In this document: positions 26,401-36,599 of the stretch, one piece after another
Position numbering within the stretch: the first letter of the stretch is position 1
How the letters are laid out: each line of letters starts with the position of its first letter
Assembly: GCA_000727475.1 (NCBI GenBank)
Contig: KL647300.1
Coordinates: 3,232,196 to 3,296,195 of the forward strand
DNA: 64,000 nt
From: Sarcocystis neurona
Lineage: Eukaryota; Apicomplexa; Conoidasida; Eucoccidiorida; Sarcocystidae
Direction of reading: 5' to 3'
Program-made: the position numbers and the translations under genes
The notes under the pieces: generated by a model
Databases searched by the model: none
Told to the model about the DNA's origin: nothing
Seen by the model: the letters and a program-made list of their open reading frames with translations, nothing else

Positions 26401-26917
26401 NNNNNNNNNNNNNNNNNNNNNNNNNNNNNNNNNNNNNNNNNNNNNNNNNNNNNNNNNNNNNNNNNNNNNNNNNNNNNNNNNNNNNNNNNNNNNNNNNNNN
26501 NNNNNNNNNNNNNNNNNNNNNNNNNNNNNNNNNNNNNNNNNNNNNNNNNNNNNNNNNNNNNNNNNNNNNNNNNNNNNNNNNNNNNNNNNNNNNNNNNNNN
26601 NNNNNNNNNNNNNNNNNNNNNNNNNNNNNNNNNNNNNNNNNNNNNNNNNNNNNNNNNNNNNNNNNNNNNNNNNNNNNNNNNNNNNNNNNNNNNNNNNNNN
26701 NNNNNNNNNNNNNNNNNNNNNNNNNNNNNNNNNNNNNNNNNNNNNNNNNNNNNNNNNNNNNNNNNNNNNNNNNNNNNNNNNNNNNNNNNNNNNNNNNNNN
26801 NNNNNNNNNNNNNNNNNNNNNNNNNNNNNNNNNNNNNNNNNNNNNNNNNNNNNNNNNNNNNNNNNNNNNNNNNNNNNNNNNNNNNNNNNNNNNNNNNNNN
26901 NNNNNNNNNNNNNNNGC

Positions 26918-26948
<31 letters not shown>

Positions 26949-29900
26949 GATATGCACCTAAGTGGGAAGTATGTATACACACAAGTGGAAAGGGCGGATG
27001 TATGTGGACTTCAATCGAAGGACGAGAAAAGACGGGTGTGCTGCCGCTTCTTCTTGGTCGATACCAGCGAGGCAGAAGCACATTTCTTCTTGCTGCGGGC
27101 TTCCTCTCGGCAACGGGGTGCGGACATGTGAACGCATGCAGATATACATGTGCTCCTCGCGGAAAGGAGAGGGACGAAGCCAGACGCACAGGAACACACA
27201 CGGCGGAGACATGTGTAGGTAGACCTATATACGGATACGGTGAGGTTCCGCGTCCACGAACGTATAGACATACGGAGACCGGGGGCGGGTAGAAGACACG
27301 CCCCCCTACCTACACGTAGATACGCGGGCAGCGGACGCCCACACACAGGAGCAAATGACGACCCGCCAGCCCTTCTTTTTTCTGCGAGCCTCTCTGCACG
27401 CGGGTCATCTTCGAGTCATCTGCGGCCTGCCGTCCACCTCTGTGACCAACTATCGCTTGGCTGGATTCACCGCTACTCTATTATCTGCACATACATACGC
27501 ATGGAGGTGGACTTCTTCGGACGTGCGCACGGAAACACGGGGATACAAACTTTTTCAAAGACACACCTGCACACACATAGAGCGGCAGCGAAAGACAAAC
27601 CTTCACGGCCTTTGTACACCCCCACATTCTTGCGGAACCTAGAATCACACACAGACAACCGTCTTAAACTTTGTCCTCCCCAAGTTCCTTGCAGGACTGA
27701 TACAGACACAGAGACAGAAGACCCTTTATTGAACTTCCTCCTCCTCAAGGCCTTGTAAAACTCCGCATTTCTGAAGTTAACTTCTTATCACGTGGAACGT
27801 AAGGCGGGAGAGCGATTCGACGAACTTACGTCTGAAGATGCCTGCGTTGCACATTTCGGGGTTGTAGTAGCGGTGCTGCTCTGCCTCTTTGAGAAGAAGA
27901 AATTCCTCGTCGAAGCGGTCTTCCTTGATGAACGCCGCCTTCTTCTTGTCTCCCCTGCCGCCCGCGTTCAGAATGTTCCGCTGGTCTCGGCTGCTCAGCG
28001 GCCCGGTGGCCGTCACGAGCCCCCCGTCCGCGCAGAGCACTCCGCCGCTGTCGCCTGCCCCTGCGGCGGCAGCTCCTCCTGCGTCTGCAGCGCCTGCTGC
28101 GTCTGCCCCACTGCTGCTGCTGCTCGCGACCACGTCGTCCAGCTGCAGCAGCTCTGCGGCCCGCGCCCGCTTCTCCGCCTCGACGCTGTGCATCACGACT
28201 CTCCAGAGTTGTTCCAGCTTTATCATCCGTTTCTTCTGCGAGTCCCGAAGCACGTGAGTCTTCTCTGAAGAATCAAGCGCCCCAGCAGCAGCCACGACGA
28301 CTTCGGCTCGCACTTTCGCATACACGCATATACGTATGTGAGCAACAGAGAGAAACACATTGCAGAGCTCGTCTCAGGGGAAGAAAATGCGTTGGACGAT
28401 ACATATACACGTCTCTGCAAACACTTGTGAACAGAAGTGGATGTGGGCGGGAGGAATGTGTGTGGGGCGTATATGTGCACACAGAGAGACGGACGCTGCA
28501 GGAGACGGCGGACCTATCGGCAGCAGACAGACTGCCGTCTCCAGGGGGAGGGCGGAGACGGAGACGCAGAGACGCAGACACGCATAGGTACGCATGTATG
28601 GCATCTGAAAACAGAGAGACGGACAGCTTCTCTGCCATTACAGAAGTATGGTACGTGTCTCTTCATAAAAAGAGACACGGAAGAAATACAGGGACATCCG
28701 CAGGCAAACTGGGTCGTGCCGTCTCTCTCTGCTTCAGACAAACGGACAAAATTCAAACGGGGTAACTCAGTACGCACTTGTCGCGCCACATATATATACA
28801 TGTTCGCTTCATACGTATACGTGAACATATTCACGTACACACACAGCAGCAACGCCAAATCTAGGTCTATACCGTGAGCCATAGACCACATACAGCTAGA
28901 CACAGGTCTTTACCGATTCACACATATCTGTATATATGCATACATGGACACAGGGTTGCATGCACATGCATGTGTATATAAATAGACGTGCACATGCACA
29001 TCTATACGGAGGTGTGTGCACACGCGAGAAGCGGAAAAGAGACGCGCATACGTATATCTACATGTACTCAGACATACTGTCCAACCAGTTAGTATCTATA
29101 TATGTTCACACGCATGCATGCATACATATATGCCCACGTACAGCCACAGGGTTGCATGCATGTTTACGGAGATAGGTACGTATACGTGTATGTGTATATA
29201 TGCGAGAAGCGGTAGGCGTACACGGAGATGGTCAACAAGCAATCTATGGGTATACACATTTACACATACATGTAAATCTATATATATGTATAGGCACAGG
29301 GTAGCACGCAGATCTATGTACATACACAAATAGATGTACGTGAGTGTAGCTGTATGGGTATATATGCGAGAACCGGAATACAGACGCGTCTACGAATACG
29401 TGTATATATCTACAGGCGTGTAGGTTGTTTTATGTAGGCAGATGGAGAGGAAATGCCACGGGGTAACAAGGAGGGACGTAGCAGCAAAGCGCTCTTCCTT
29501 CCGAGAAAGGGAGGGGCCCTTCTGCGCCGCACTTCCACACTCGTAGGCACGCGCCTCCTTATATATGGACCTCCACCTGCAGATACACTCACCTGCGGCC
29601 ACGTGTATACTTTGCATATCCATATGCGTAGATATCCACCGAATGTCATATATACGTGCACACGTACATGCGTATGTATGGAAGAGAAAAGAAGAAACCT
29701 ACAGCAGAGCCTTACGTGAGAACAGCGTTCGACTGCGGGACTACGGAAATGGTCTCCAGGAGCGTGCAGCATGCAGACATTTACTCGTAGGTGACACACA
29801 CACACACACACAACACCGGCAGAGCGTACGTCGACGGTTGCCGGAGTGTACGTACACCGTGCGCTCTGATAAAAACAACGCAGCCATTCCTTTTCCTCCC

Positions 29901-30724
29901 CGATCTCCCTAGTGTATATCCCTTGCACGCCCGCAAATGAGTGTGTATCTCTATGCAAGTCATACGCATCCATATATTTACATATATAGAGATACTGGGA
30001 GAAAGGGAGACACAAAGAGAGACCGAGACAGAGAGGGAGACGCACACATTGGCACATACATACAACGTACGTATACTATATATATGTACACATATAAACC
30101 TGTTCATATATATATATATGTATACAGAGAGAGGGGGAGAGAAAAGATGTATATACGCAGATAGACAGATAAAGATACATGGAGAGAGACGGACAGATTG
30201 GCACATACATACAACGTACGTATGCTATATATACGTACACATATAAACGTGTACATATATATATATATATATGCAGAGAGAGGCGGAGAGAGAAAGAAGT
30301 ATATATGCAGATAGACAGATAAAGATACATGGAGAATGACAGAGGGAGAGGGAAGTGGAAGACAGACATGCAGACACACATTGGGGGAGAAAGAAAAAAT
30401 GAAAAAAGTAAATTTACAGAGAGAGAGAGGGCCAGAGAGAGGTACACACACATATATGTAGCATAGGTGTATTGACAGCAGCTCGAGCCGCGCATCCAGC
30501 TGCCGGTGTGCCGTTGCCGTACGGCAGAAGGACCTACGGAGATTCTTAAGTTGGTCAAGCTCCTCTTTTATGACACGGGGATTCCTCTTTAAAATGGACT
30601 GCTCTCGGTTGAACCGTCTCTCCATCTTGTTTTTCTTCTTCTCCTTGTCACGCTGCGTCTTCCTGTAGTCGGCCGGCGGGTTCGCCGCCCGTAGAGTTCC
30701 CATTTTGTCCTTCACTTTCTTCAT
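14452..30724 (-). CDS. WBP11: WBP11-like pre-mRNA splicing factor, seven exons
   Basis: WBP11 (NpwBP/SIPP1) is a nuclear spliceosome-associated protein that binds WW domains and PP1. Exons on the minus strand, in order: 30724-30538, 28264-27830, 22070-21707, 19181-18716, 17743-17424, 15801-15531 and 14490-14452. They total 2082 nt, 693 codons plus stop, close to the ~640 residues of the human protein. All six junction phases agree. The N-terminal Wbp11 domain ([14 protein letters not shown] then [12 protein letters not shown]) spans exons 1-2. [11 protein letters not shown] in exon 3 equals the family's ESIPLP motif. A Pro/Gly/Gln-rich middle fills exons 4-5. FVPTQLR ends exon 5, matching FVPTALR. 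The tail [18 protein letters not shown] matches the family's C-terminal YEAFMKEMEGLL. Intron 2 holds the assembly gap, so an extra exon there is possible. The start is the first Met; an internal Met at 30703 is an alternative. Confidence 0.85.
14491..15530 (-). other. WBP11-like intron 6
   Basis: GTCAGT to CTCTTGTGGATGCAG. Holds copy B of the dispersed element (14755-15000) and a TA block at 14570-14700. Confidence 0.75.
14755..15000 (-). repeat. Dispersed element, copy B, inverted relative to copy A
   Basis: The reverse complement matches 13838-14065 over about 230 bases. On the minus strand it stays open as [13 protein letters not shown] through [13 protein letters not shown]. It is inside the last intron of the WBP11-like gene, about 700 bases from copy A. 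Confidence 0.75.
15531..15801 (-). CDS. WBP11: WBP11-like exon 6
   Basis: [19 protein letters not shown], then Ser/Gln/Ala/Thr-rich sequence ending GTTKDLDE. The donor GATGAG|GTCAGT is phase 0. If it were not used the frame would end two codons later (VS-stop), but the spliced tail in exon 7 fits the family far better. Confidence 0.8.
15802..17423 (-). other. WBP11-like intron 5
   Basis: GTAGGT to GTTGCTGCTGCAG. Contains a TA block at 16960-17200, the imperfect ~36-bp repeats at 16480-16570 and a CAG-rich tract on the plus strand at 15830-16300 (opposite to the gene's sense strand). Confidence 0.65.
16480..16570. repeat. Three degenerate ~36-bp repeats with a TAACCC core
   Basis: GCCCTAACCCACTGCTACT, CCCGTAACCCAATGCTACT and GCCGTAACCCCCTGTTACT recur. 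The core resembles plant/apicomplexan telomere repeats, but the copies are too long and divergent to be telomeric. Confidence 0.6.
17424..17743 (-). CDS. WBP11: WBP11-like exon 5
   Basis: [30 protein letters not shown], an Ala/Pro-rich stretch, then [19 protein letters not shown] is the conserved C-terminal motif of the family. CTGCG|GTAGGT is a donor; read through it would give an immediate TAG, but splicing to exon 6 restores CGA (Arg). Confidence 0.85.
17744..18715 (-). other. WBP11-like intron 4
   Basis: GTCTGC to GGTGCATGCAG. Mostly TA/ACAT microsatellite with a short pyrimidine-rich patch at 17820-17880. Nothing coding supported. Confidence 0.75.
18716..19181 (-). CDS. WBP11: WBP11-like exon 4 (Pro/Ala/Gly/Gln-rich)
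   Basis: SGGGGG then [18 protein letters not shown] and APPAPP, an Ala/Thr stretch, [19 protein letters not shown] and three QQPQQQL repeats. Proline runs of this kind are the WW/SH3-binding middle of WBP11. The donor is GCGCAG|GTCTGC, phase 0. The acceptor choice (CTGCAG) is set by phase. Confidence 0.75.
18768..18840 (-). repeat. Coding 21-bp tandem repeat, QQPQQQL
   Basis: Unit GCTGCTGTGGCTGCTGTAGCT on the minus strand reads as repeated QQPQQQL in WBP11-like exon 4, about three copies. Confidence 0.85.
19182..21706 (-). other. WBP11-like intron 3
   Basis: Dense TA/ACA arrays from 19370 to 20130. A small unique block at 20298-20423 has splice-like ends (see the rejected list). A GC-rich stretch at 20960-21300 has a charged plus-strand frame. 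A second TA block lies at 21400-21560. Confidence 0.6.
19400..19720. repeat. Imperfect ACAACACAGATATACATATA repeats
   Basis: At least five recurrences of the ACAACACAGATATACAT core with GATATATA spacers, spaced 40-60 bases apart, inside WBP11-like intron 3. Confidence 0.8.
21707..22070 (-). CDS. WBP11: WBP11-like exon 3
   Basis: Reads [19 protein letters not shown], a charged Glu/Ser stretch, then [22 protein letters not shown] is a family hallmark. The donor CTTGT|GTAAGC leaves two bases that form GTT with exon 4. Confidence 0.85.
25085..25310. repeat. CAG/TAG trinucleotide array in intron
   Basis: Units of CAGCAGCAG interrupted by TAG and AACAGC. The TAG interruptions close the plus frame, so it is not coding on that strand. 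Confidence 0.85.
26400..26915. other. Assembly gap (516 N)
   Basis: Run of N flanked on both sides by TATATA tracts, so the gap is probably a microsatellite that could not be assembled. Frames running through it are meaningless. Confidence 1.
27830..28264 (-). CDS. WBP11: WBP11-like exon 2
   Basis: Follows acceptor GATTCTTCAG and reads [20 protein letters not shown], completing the Wbp11 domain, then a helical stretch and a Ser/Ala/Gly-rich insert. It ends with [20 protein letters not shown] and NAGIF. The donor is strong: TTCAGAC|GTAAGT. Confidence 0.85.
28265..30537 (-). other. WBP11-like intron 1
   Basis: GTAGGT to GATTCTTCAG on the minus strand. It is dominated by TA, ACAT and AGAG microsatellites and holds the 149-bp tandem duplication at 30049-30346. 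No exon-like stretch fits the phases. Confidence 0.75.
30049..30346. repeat. Tandem duplication, period 149 bases
   Basis: Two near-identical copies, each starting TTGGCACATACATACAACG (30049 and 30198). Each contains a TA core, a GAGAG stretch and GCAGATAGACAGATAAAG. The few differences suggest a recent duplication. Confidence 0.9.
30538..30724 (-). CDS. WBP11: WBP11-like exon 1
   Basis: Starts [17 protein letters not shown] and runs through [18 protein letters not shown] and [15 protein letters not shown]. This is the basic start of the Wbp11 domain. The donor is AATCTCC|GTAGGT, leaving one base that forms CAG with exon 2. Confidence 0.85.
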
Positions 30725-32230
30725 CTTGACGAAAAAAGAAAGACTGGGGGAAAGCAGGGGAAACCGAGAATATCAGGACGTCTAAGACGAAGAAGAAGAC
30801 CGAAGAAAGCGGTCGGAGCTGGGAACAGAAGCAGGACGTGCGTGGGGACGGAAGATGGAGACCCGTACGGAAGGCAGACGCGGCAAGAACAGGGGGGATG
30901 GACCAGTCTCTACAAACCCGTCACAGGGAGAAGCGACAACGTTCCGGTAGGTGGGTGCCGTTCACGCAGGATTAGCCAACGCTGCTGCTGCGCGGAAGAA
31001 ACACCAACGACGGAAGTAAAACGTTTGTCTCGTGTGGTGCACATGGGGCCTACTGCGGAGAAGCGCGGTGTCGGCAGCGGCACAGCAGCAGCAAGGAGAA
31101 GCAGCAGCAGCGAGGAAGAGCAGCCGCAGGCCCTGGCACTACCCGTTGCTGCTAGCAAAGCTGTCCCTCGCCAGGGTCGCTGGTGGGACAGGTGCTGCTG
31201 ATTCTGTGCGTTGTGTAATCAACAGCTGCCGCTGGTATACACTCCGTCTCCCGTCTTGCCAGTGTCCTACTTGTGCGCGTGCGGCTGAGTGACAACCTGC
31301 TCGTGAGCCGCCTCTCTTGTTGATCGGACCTGTCGGCAGCTACGCGCTGCAGCTGCTGCAGCTGCTAGGAGGCAGGACCGCTGTCGTACGTAGTGGTGTA
31401 GAAGGCGCAGAACCACTGCTGCGCGTGTGCCGCAGCTGCGAGTGTGCCGCTGCTGGGAGTGTGCTGCTGCTGTGACGGCAGCGGCGGGACGTTACTGCTG
31501 CTGTTGGCCAGAGCTGCTGCCTCTGAGACGATTGCTGAAGCAACTACCGCTGCAGCTGTTGTAGTGCTGCATCTGTTGATGTTGCGGCAGCTGTTACACC
31601 TGCTGCTGTGAGAGTTGGTGAGTTCGCCCGAGTGTCGTGCGACGTGCTGCTGGGAAAGTCGCAGCTCCTACAACGGCACTGATACCAACCTACTGGACTT
31701 CTGCTTGAAGTGCTGTTACTGTTACTAGCGTTGCTGCCGACAGGGCTGCTGTTGTTGCTCGCGCTCCTACTGTAGTCGTAGCAGTAGTCGTCGTCGCGGC
31801 AATAGTTGTAGTAGTTGTCGTCGATGTGGCAATAGTAGTAGTTAGTAGTAATCAATAGTAGGACAGTAGTATTTTTTTGTAGAAACCGCAGTTATAAGAC
31901 TGATAGCGGCGGTAGAGGTGAGCTCATGCGAGTGGCAGTGACGGACGTGTGGTAGTAGTTGTTGTAATGGTTAGAGTAATAGAGGTGCTGCCGATCGGAA
32001 GTTTGACCGCAAGAAGTGTTGTGCCCGTGGCGGACAAAACGTGTGCTCGTGCAGCGGCGGTTTCTGCCCTGCTGCTGCGGCTGCCGAGGCGCTGCCTCTA
32101 ACACATCGTCTGCCACATAGCAGCTAGTGCTGGTAAACCTGCCGTGGCTGCCGCGGTTGAAGTCGGTTGGAGCAGCAGAAGGACGGAAACGGATACAGGA
32201 TGTATTCCAGCACCACGGTAGAAGCGGGAA
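30725..32230. other. 5' flank of the WBP11-like gene, then CTG/TAG-rich intergenic DNA
   Basis: 30725-30840 would be 5' UTR or promoter. A plus-strand frame at 30842-31201 is Arg/Ser-rich without a recognisable motif. From 31340 to 32120 the sequence is CTG, TAGTAG and GTCGTC repeats that break all frames. No gene called. Confidence 0.5.
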
Positions 32231-32425
32231 TTCGTTGATGCGTAATTAGCCACAGAGAAGAAGCGGAGAGAATTCACGCAGCAACATCAATGGACGCAAC
32301 AACAACAAAGAACTGCGACTGCTGACGTCCTGCGAGCACCGAAAGCTACGGAGAAATACAGACATGCATGCCAAAGAGCCGGACAGACATGCAAGAAAAA
32401 TGGGCGACGAGAGAGGGAGAGAAAT

Positions 32426-32782
32426 GTGACTCGATACGAAAGCAAACGACCACGACAAGGCGAGGAAAACGAGGGCGACGGCAACGTCACAGTTGTTTTC
32501 CTCGTGTTGCGGAGCAGGACCAGGTTACCCGAAGGTACGTGTATTCGCGTCCCTCAAGAAAAAACACCTGTGGATGCGGTGGAAAAGCGTCGACCAGTCT
32601 TCACGAGGGAAACACAGGAACGGATGATACGCGTAAGAAATGTAAGGGACGCGGAGCGCGAGTTTATGCTCGGGTATGCAATATTTTGCGGATTCGTTAT
32701 CCAAAGACGCACAGCGACCGCCCGGCCGGGGAAAGAAGAGGAAAAAACAAAATTGACAACAGGACACAGGGACGCAAGGTAA
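32426..32782 (+). CDS. Unrecognised open frame, 118 codons
   Basis: Starts MTRYESKRPRQGEE and includes VTVVFLVLRSRTRLPEG and RDAEREFMLGYAIFCGFV; mixed composition, not a homopolymer image. It overlaps a 180-codon frame at 32368-32910 in another phase, so at most one is real. No domain recognised; it may be chance or a decayed element. Confidence 0.2.
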   Translation: MTRYESKRPRQGEENEGDGNVTVVFLVLRSRTRLPEGTCIRVPQEKTPVDAVEKRRPVFTRETQERMIRVRNVRDAEREFMLGYAIFCGFVIQRRTATARPGKEEEKTKLTTGHRDAR

Positions 32783-33250
32783 CATGGGAGAAGGAAGGGA
32801 AAGCCCAGAGCATAAAAACAACCAACTGTGCGCACAACTGTACTAGATATGCACGTACTCCTCACCTCGCACCACCACCCTCACATGCCTACAAGGGAAC
32901 CTTCTGCTGAAAAATCCTCAAGGCACGACTTAGAAGCGAGGCACAGAAGAAGGGTACAGAAGAAGAGGACGAAGAGGAAATGCAAAGCCACCCGAGTTGT
33001 TGTCACAAGCAGCAGAGCAGCCGCACGCACGGTGTCACAGCGCAGCCGTCGGCACGCACGCAGCGCAGCGCGGCACACGCGAGAGTTTACTGTGCGGTGG
33101 CACAGTGACTGCTGGAAGATGCTGGGCAGCTGCAGGAGCAGCAGTTCAAATAGCAGCAGACCCGGGAGCAATGAGAAACGCCCACATTGAAATAGTTAGA
33201 CTAGCAGCAAGAGCCTGGCGACGGGTGCTGCACCAGGACCCACGCTACTA

Positions 33251-36200
33251 GAGACCCCCTGTGCTACGAGAATGAGGAAGCACGTAAGAACACATCTGAA
33301 CACACACGTGCGTCGTCGTACAAGGGGGCTGCCCGTGGTTCTGCTGCGACTCTCTACCGCTTCTCTCACCGTGAACAAGCCCGACTGCACGGCCGAGAGG
33401 GGATGTGGAGTGTCTCGTGCCTTCTCAAGTGACTGCCGCCTTACAACTTTGCCACGGGGACAGAGCCCTCTGAATTCCTGTGGACGGCTGCGCTTCTTAC
33501 CAAGTACGGAGTCTCTCTAGTTCTTGCCACCACGCCTCAGCCCGCCTATACAACATACACCCTCTTTCCATCTCACTTATATACCCGGCATCACGCGACA
33601 CCGTGAAAGCCTTCGACTCCGTCACTGTCCCCTCACTCTGCTCTCTGTGTGTAATGTGCGTAGTTCTCACTCTGTCTGGAGCGTGGAAAAAGGTCTCTCT
33701 TCACTTGAGGTCCATTGTCCTGCTGAAGTCTTAGCACAGGCACCAACATCGCGCTGCAGGGCAACCCCTGCGCATTCGCTTCATGCGTCTGGCCGGTGCC
33801 CCTGTGTGTGATGCTGGTGCTGCTCTGTTCGATCCCGAAGTGATAGGCATGATAAATAGACACTTACGAGCCCATGCGTAGATAAGGCTGTATGTGAGTT
33901 TAAAGTATCCGTCGATTGCTGCTCACTTATACAGATACAGCTTTTATTCAGGTAGCCACCTGTCTGCTCACATGTGTATGGACACATATCTTTGTATGAA
34001 TATTGCATACACGTAAGTTTGTGGGGTGAAGGACAGTGTGCACTGAGGTCGATAGATCAGTAGGTGTCCAGGCCCACTGTTGTTGCCAGATCCCTTACAC
34101 ACTTATGAATATATGTGGTCGTATCTTTGTATATAGAGAGATACACCTACGTCTTTACACACTTGCCAACTGCACAAACCAACAACGGGAATAGGTAGAT
34201 GATGATCAAGCTATGGAAGAACAGGCTGAAAGTATGCAGGTGTGGATGGATAAACAGACGCTGAGGGGATCCTTCTGTACCTACGTGAAGTACACGCAGT
34301 CCTGTACCCCTATTATATTGGCAGCTTAAAAGCGTCGCACATGATTTGTGTTCATGTGTCCGTGAGCACTCAGGTGGATACGTGAGAGTGACACAGATAG
34401 GGCGTAAGGAAGACCACACTCGAGCACGGCCAACTGTGTTCAGATGTCACAACGTGCAAGTTTGCAAGGCAACTGACTCTGATATCGACTTCCGTCCGTG
34501 CAGAACTTCTCGCTGGGCACGGAACCACCTTACGTCCTCATCGTGCCTGTGTATATATTAGAAAGCACTGCGTTATTCACATACATATGTAAGGTGTGCG
34601 TGGGAATGCCCGTGTTGCGTTGATCAAAGTAAGGTCGATGCACACGGAAAAGTGTTATGAAATTCTCCACGTCCGTAGTGTCAGCATGCTCCTCGGTTCG
34701 ACGTCAGGTTGCTCCTGCGTGAAGCTCCAGCTGTTGTATCAGCGGCAGCCCCTCGCGTCCCACTGCACCTTTATCAGCAGTGACACGGTACACTGCAGCT
34801 TGATAGAAGCGGTCGGCTAGCGTAGGGAAAATACCTGTCAATTCTCCCCATATAAATTTGGATGCCTGCCCTCTTAGACCCGTAGTACGCCCCCGCAGAA
34901 TTGGGCGTGACGACACCAACGTGAACTTTCACGTGCAACTCTTAACAACAGTTGAGCTTGCATCACCGCTTCGTATGTGTCCCACACAGTACATGGGGTT
35001 AGGGGAAGATTTTGCGCCACACGGAAAGAAGCTCGCAACCTTACAAAATGCAACACGTGCGGAAGGGCAGCAGTGCCTGTGAAGACAAAGACAGAGGGGA
35101 CAGCACCGTACCCACGTAGCTGAGCGCGTTTGCCCAAAAGTATATGTGGATATGCGGATTTGCGGAAGTAACCAACACAGGACGTAGTAAACGCGATGCG
35201 TCCATGGTACCTGACAAGGCAGTACATCATCACTGAGCATCACTTTATACATCGGTGTCTGCCACGCGTGGGCGCCAACGCAAGTTCACATATATATTGA
35301 CGAACGCCAAAGCACGCAAGAGTGGCATGTGTCTGGAAGTGACCTGCTGCGTAGAGCGCTAGAAGCTTGGAGCGCGTGGCAGAAGTGCAGCGACACTTGC
35401 AGATTGTGACACGCGCAACAAAAGAGAAATCTTGGCTACTGCACCCGCAAACACTGCGGTAATGCGGGCGCAGGATCGTTGAATCAAGTCTCTGGAGCAG
35501 CCGAGCGCCAACGGTACTTTTGAGTACATCGAAATCCTGCTCCCCGGTAGCTGAATCCGAGCAGCAACACCGCGCAAGATGTGGCAGCACACGAGCAAAA
35601 GCAGCAAGACCTAGGAGAGAAGACGAAACAACTGCAGGTCACACTCAGCAGCAGAGGCTGCACGCCGTGGCAGAAGTCACGCAAAATAGCGTCGACGGCG
35701 ATGAGTAGCTGGGAAGACACGAAGGCACAGAGAAGCACGCTACGGCAGCAGAGGAACCTAAGCACCGCCGTAGACGTGGCAACAGCCGACATGCAGCAGA
35801 CTGCTGCAAAGTGTCGCAGGAGAAGGCAGCGTGCACCGGCACAATCCAGGGGGTAATAGTCGGAGGGTAGTTATTGCGCTATTCGCAGAAACAAATACAA
35901 GAACGGGGGGACGACAAGGACGAACATTGTCGCAGAGAGGTAACGTGCTGCTGCAGTCAACGCTGCGCGTCAACGAACCACATCCACCGCTAGCGTTCCG
36001 CCTCTGTCGCAGCAGTGGTGTTGTAAGCAAACAAGAGCTTGCTCTATTCGCCGACAACACAGCTCCTAAAGCAGGAACTGCCACGTCAAACACAGAGTGG
36101 CAGTCTGTCGGCAGGGGCAGGAAGTAACACTTGAACCAGAATACCCCGAGACAGCTCCAGAAGCTAAGAGTCTTACCATCCCAAGGAAAAAACTCGTAGC

Positions 36201-36440
36201 AGCACAGCTGTCGGAACAGCAGATAAGACTGCAGTGTTCAGTATATGCCCAGGTGCCGTACATAAGGGACGTGTCACACCAGCTGAGCACCGAGGAGCCG
36301 AGCAGCCTCAGAAACAGCAGTAACGGTATTAGAGGGGAAAGGCTTCACGCCACCAACAAAACCAGCGCTTTATAGCAAAGTCTACGTCGTAGTAGGGACA
36401 GCACGCTGTAGTTCGAAGGCATCACATGTACAAAGCATGT
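33251..36440. other. Repeat-poor intergenic block
   Basis: Unusually free of microsatellites. It carries only short frames, for example 34704-34919 minus and 36097-36375 plus (containing IPRKKLVAAQLSEQQIRLQ). None shows a family motif I know. The composition differs from the surrounding introns and could be eroded mobile-element or old coding DNA. Confidence 0.45.
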
Positions 36441-36599
36441 ACCGATTGGGAGCCATACTCGGCACTTCGCACCGCAAAAACCAAGCATGCATACAAATCT
36501 ACATGTATGTATATATATGTATAAACAACTGCGTACTCCTGTACGTGGTGCGCGTGCATGCGTCCGTCTTCTTGGTGTGCTCTGTGTCTGTGTGTGTGT

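Larger units (their letters stand above)
22071..27829 (-). other. WBP11-like intron 2, contains the assembly gap
   Basis: 5.8 kb of TA/ACAT arrays with unique islands at about 23100-23600 and 24290-25060. A CAG/TAG block follows at 25085-25310 and a GC-rich patch at 27000-27700. The acceptor is a CTG-rich tract ending GTGGTAG. Splicing across it joins GIFR to [12 protein letters not shown] in phase. An exon hidden in the gap would have to preserve phase. Confidence 0.65.

Noticed and set aside
25963..27292. Long frames crossing 26400-26915
   Set aside because: They run through unknown bases of the assembly gap.
33860..33890. tRNA B-box-like TGTTCGATCCCGA
   Set aside because: No A box at the right distance and no cloverleaf could be drawn.
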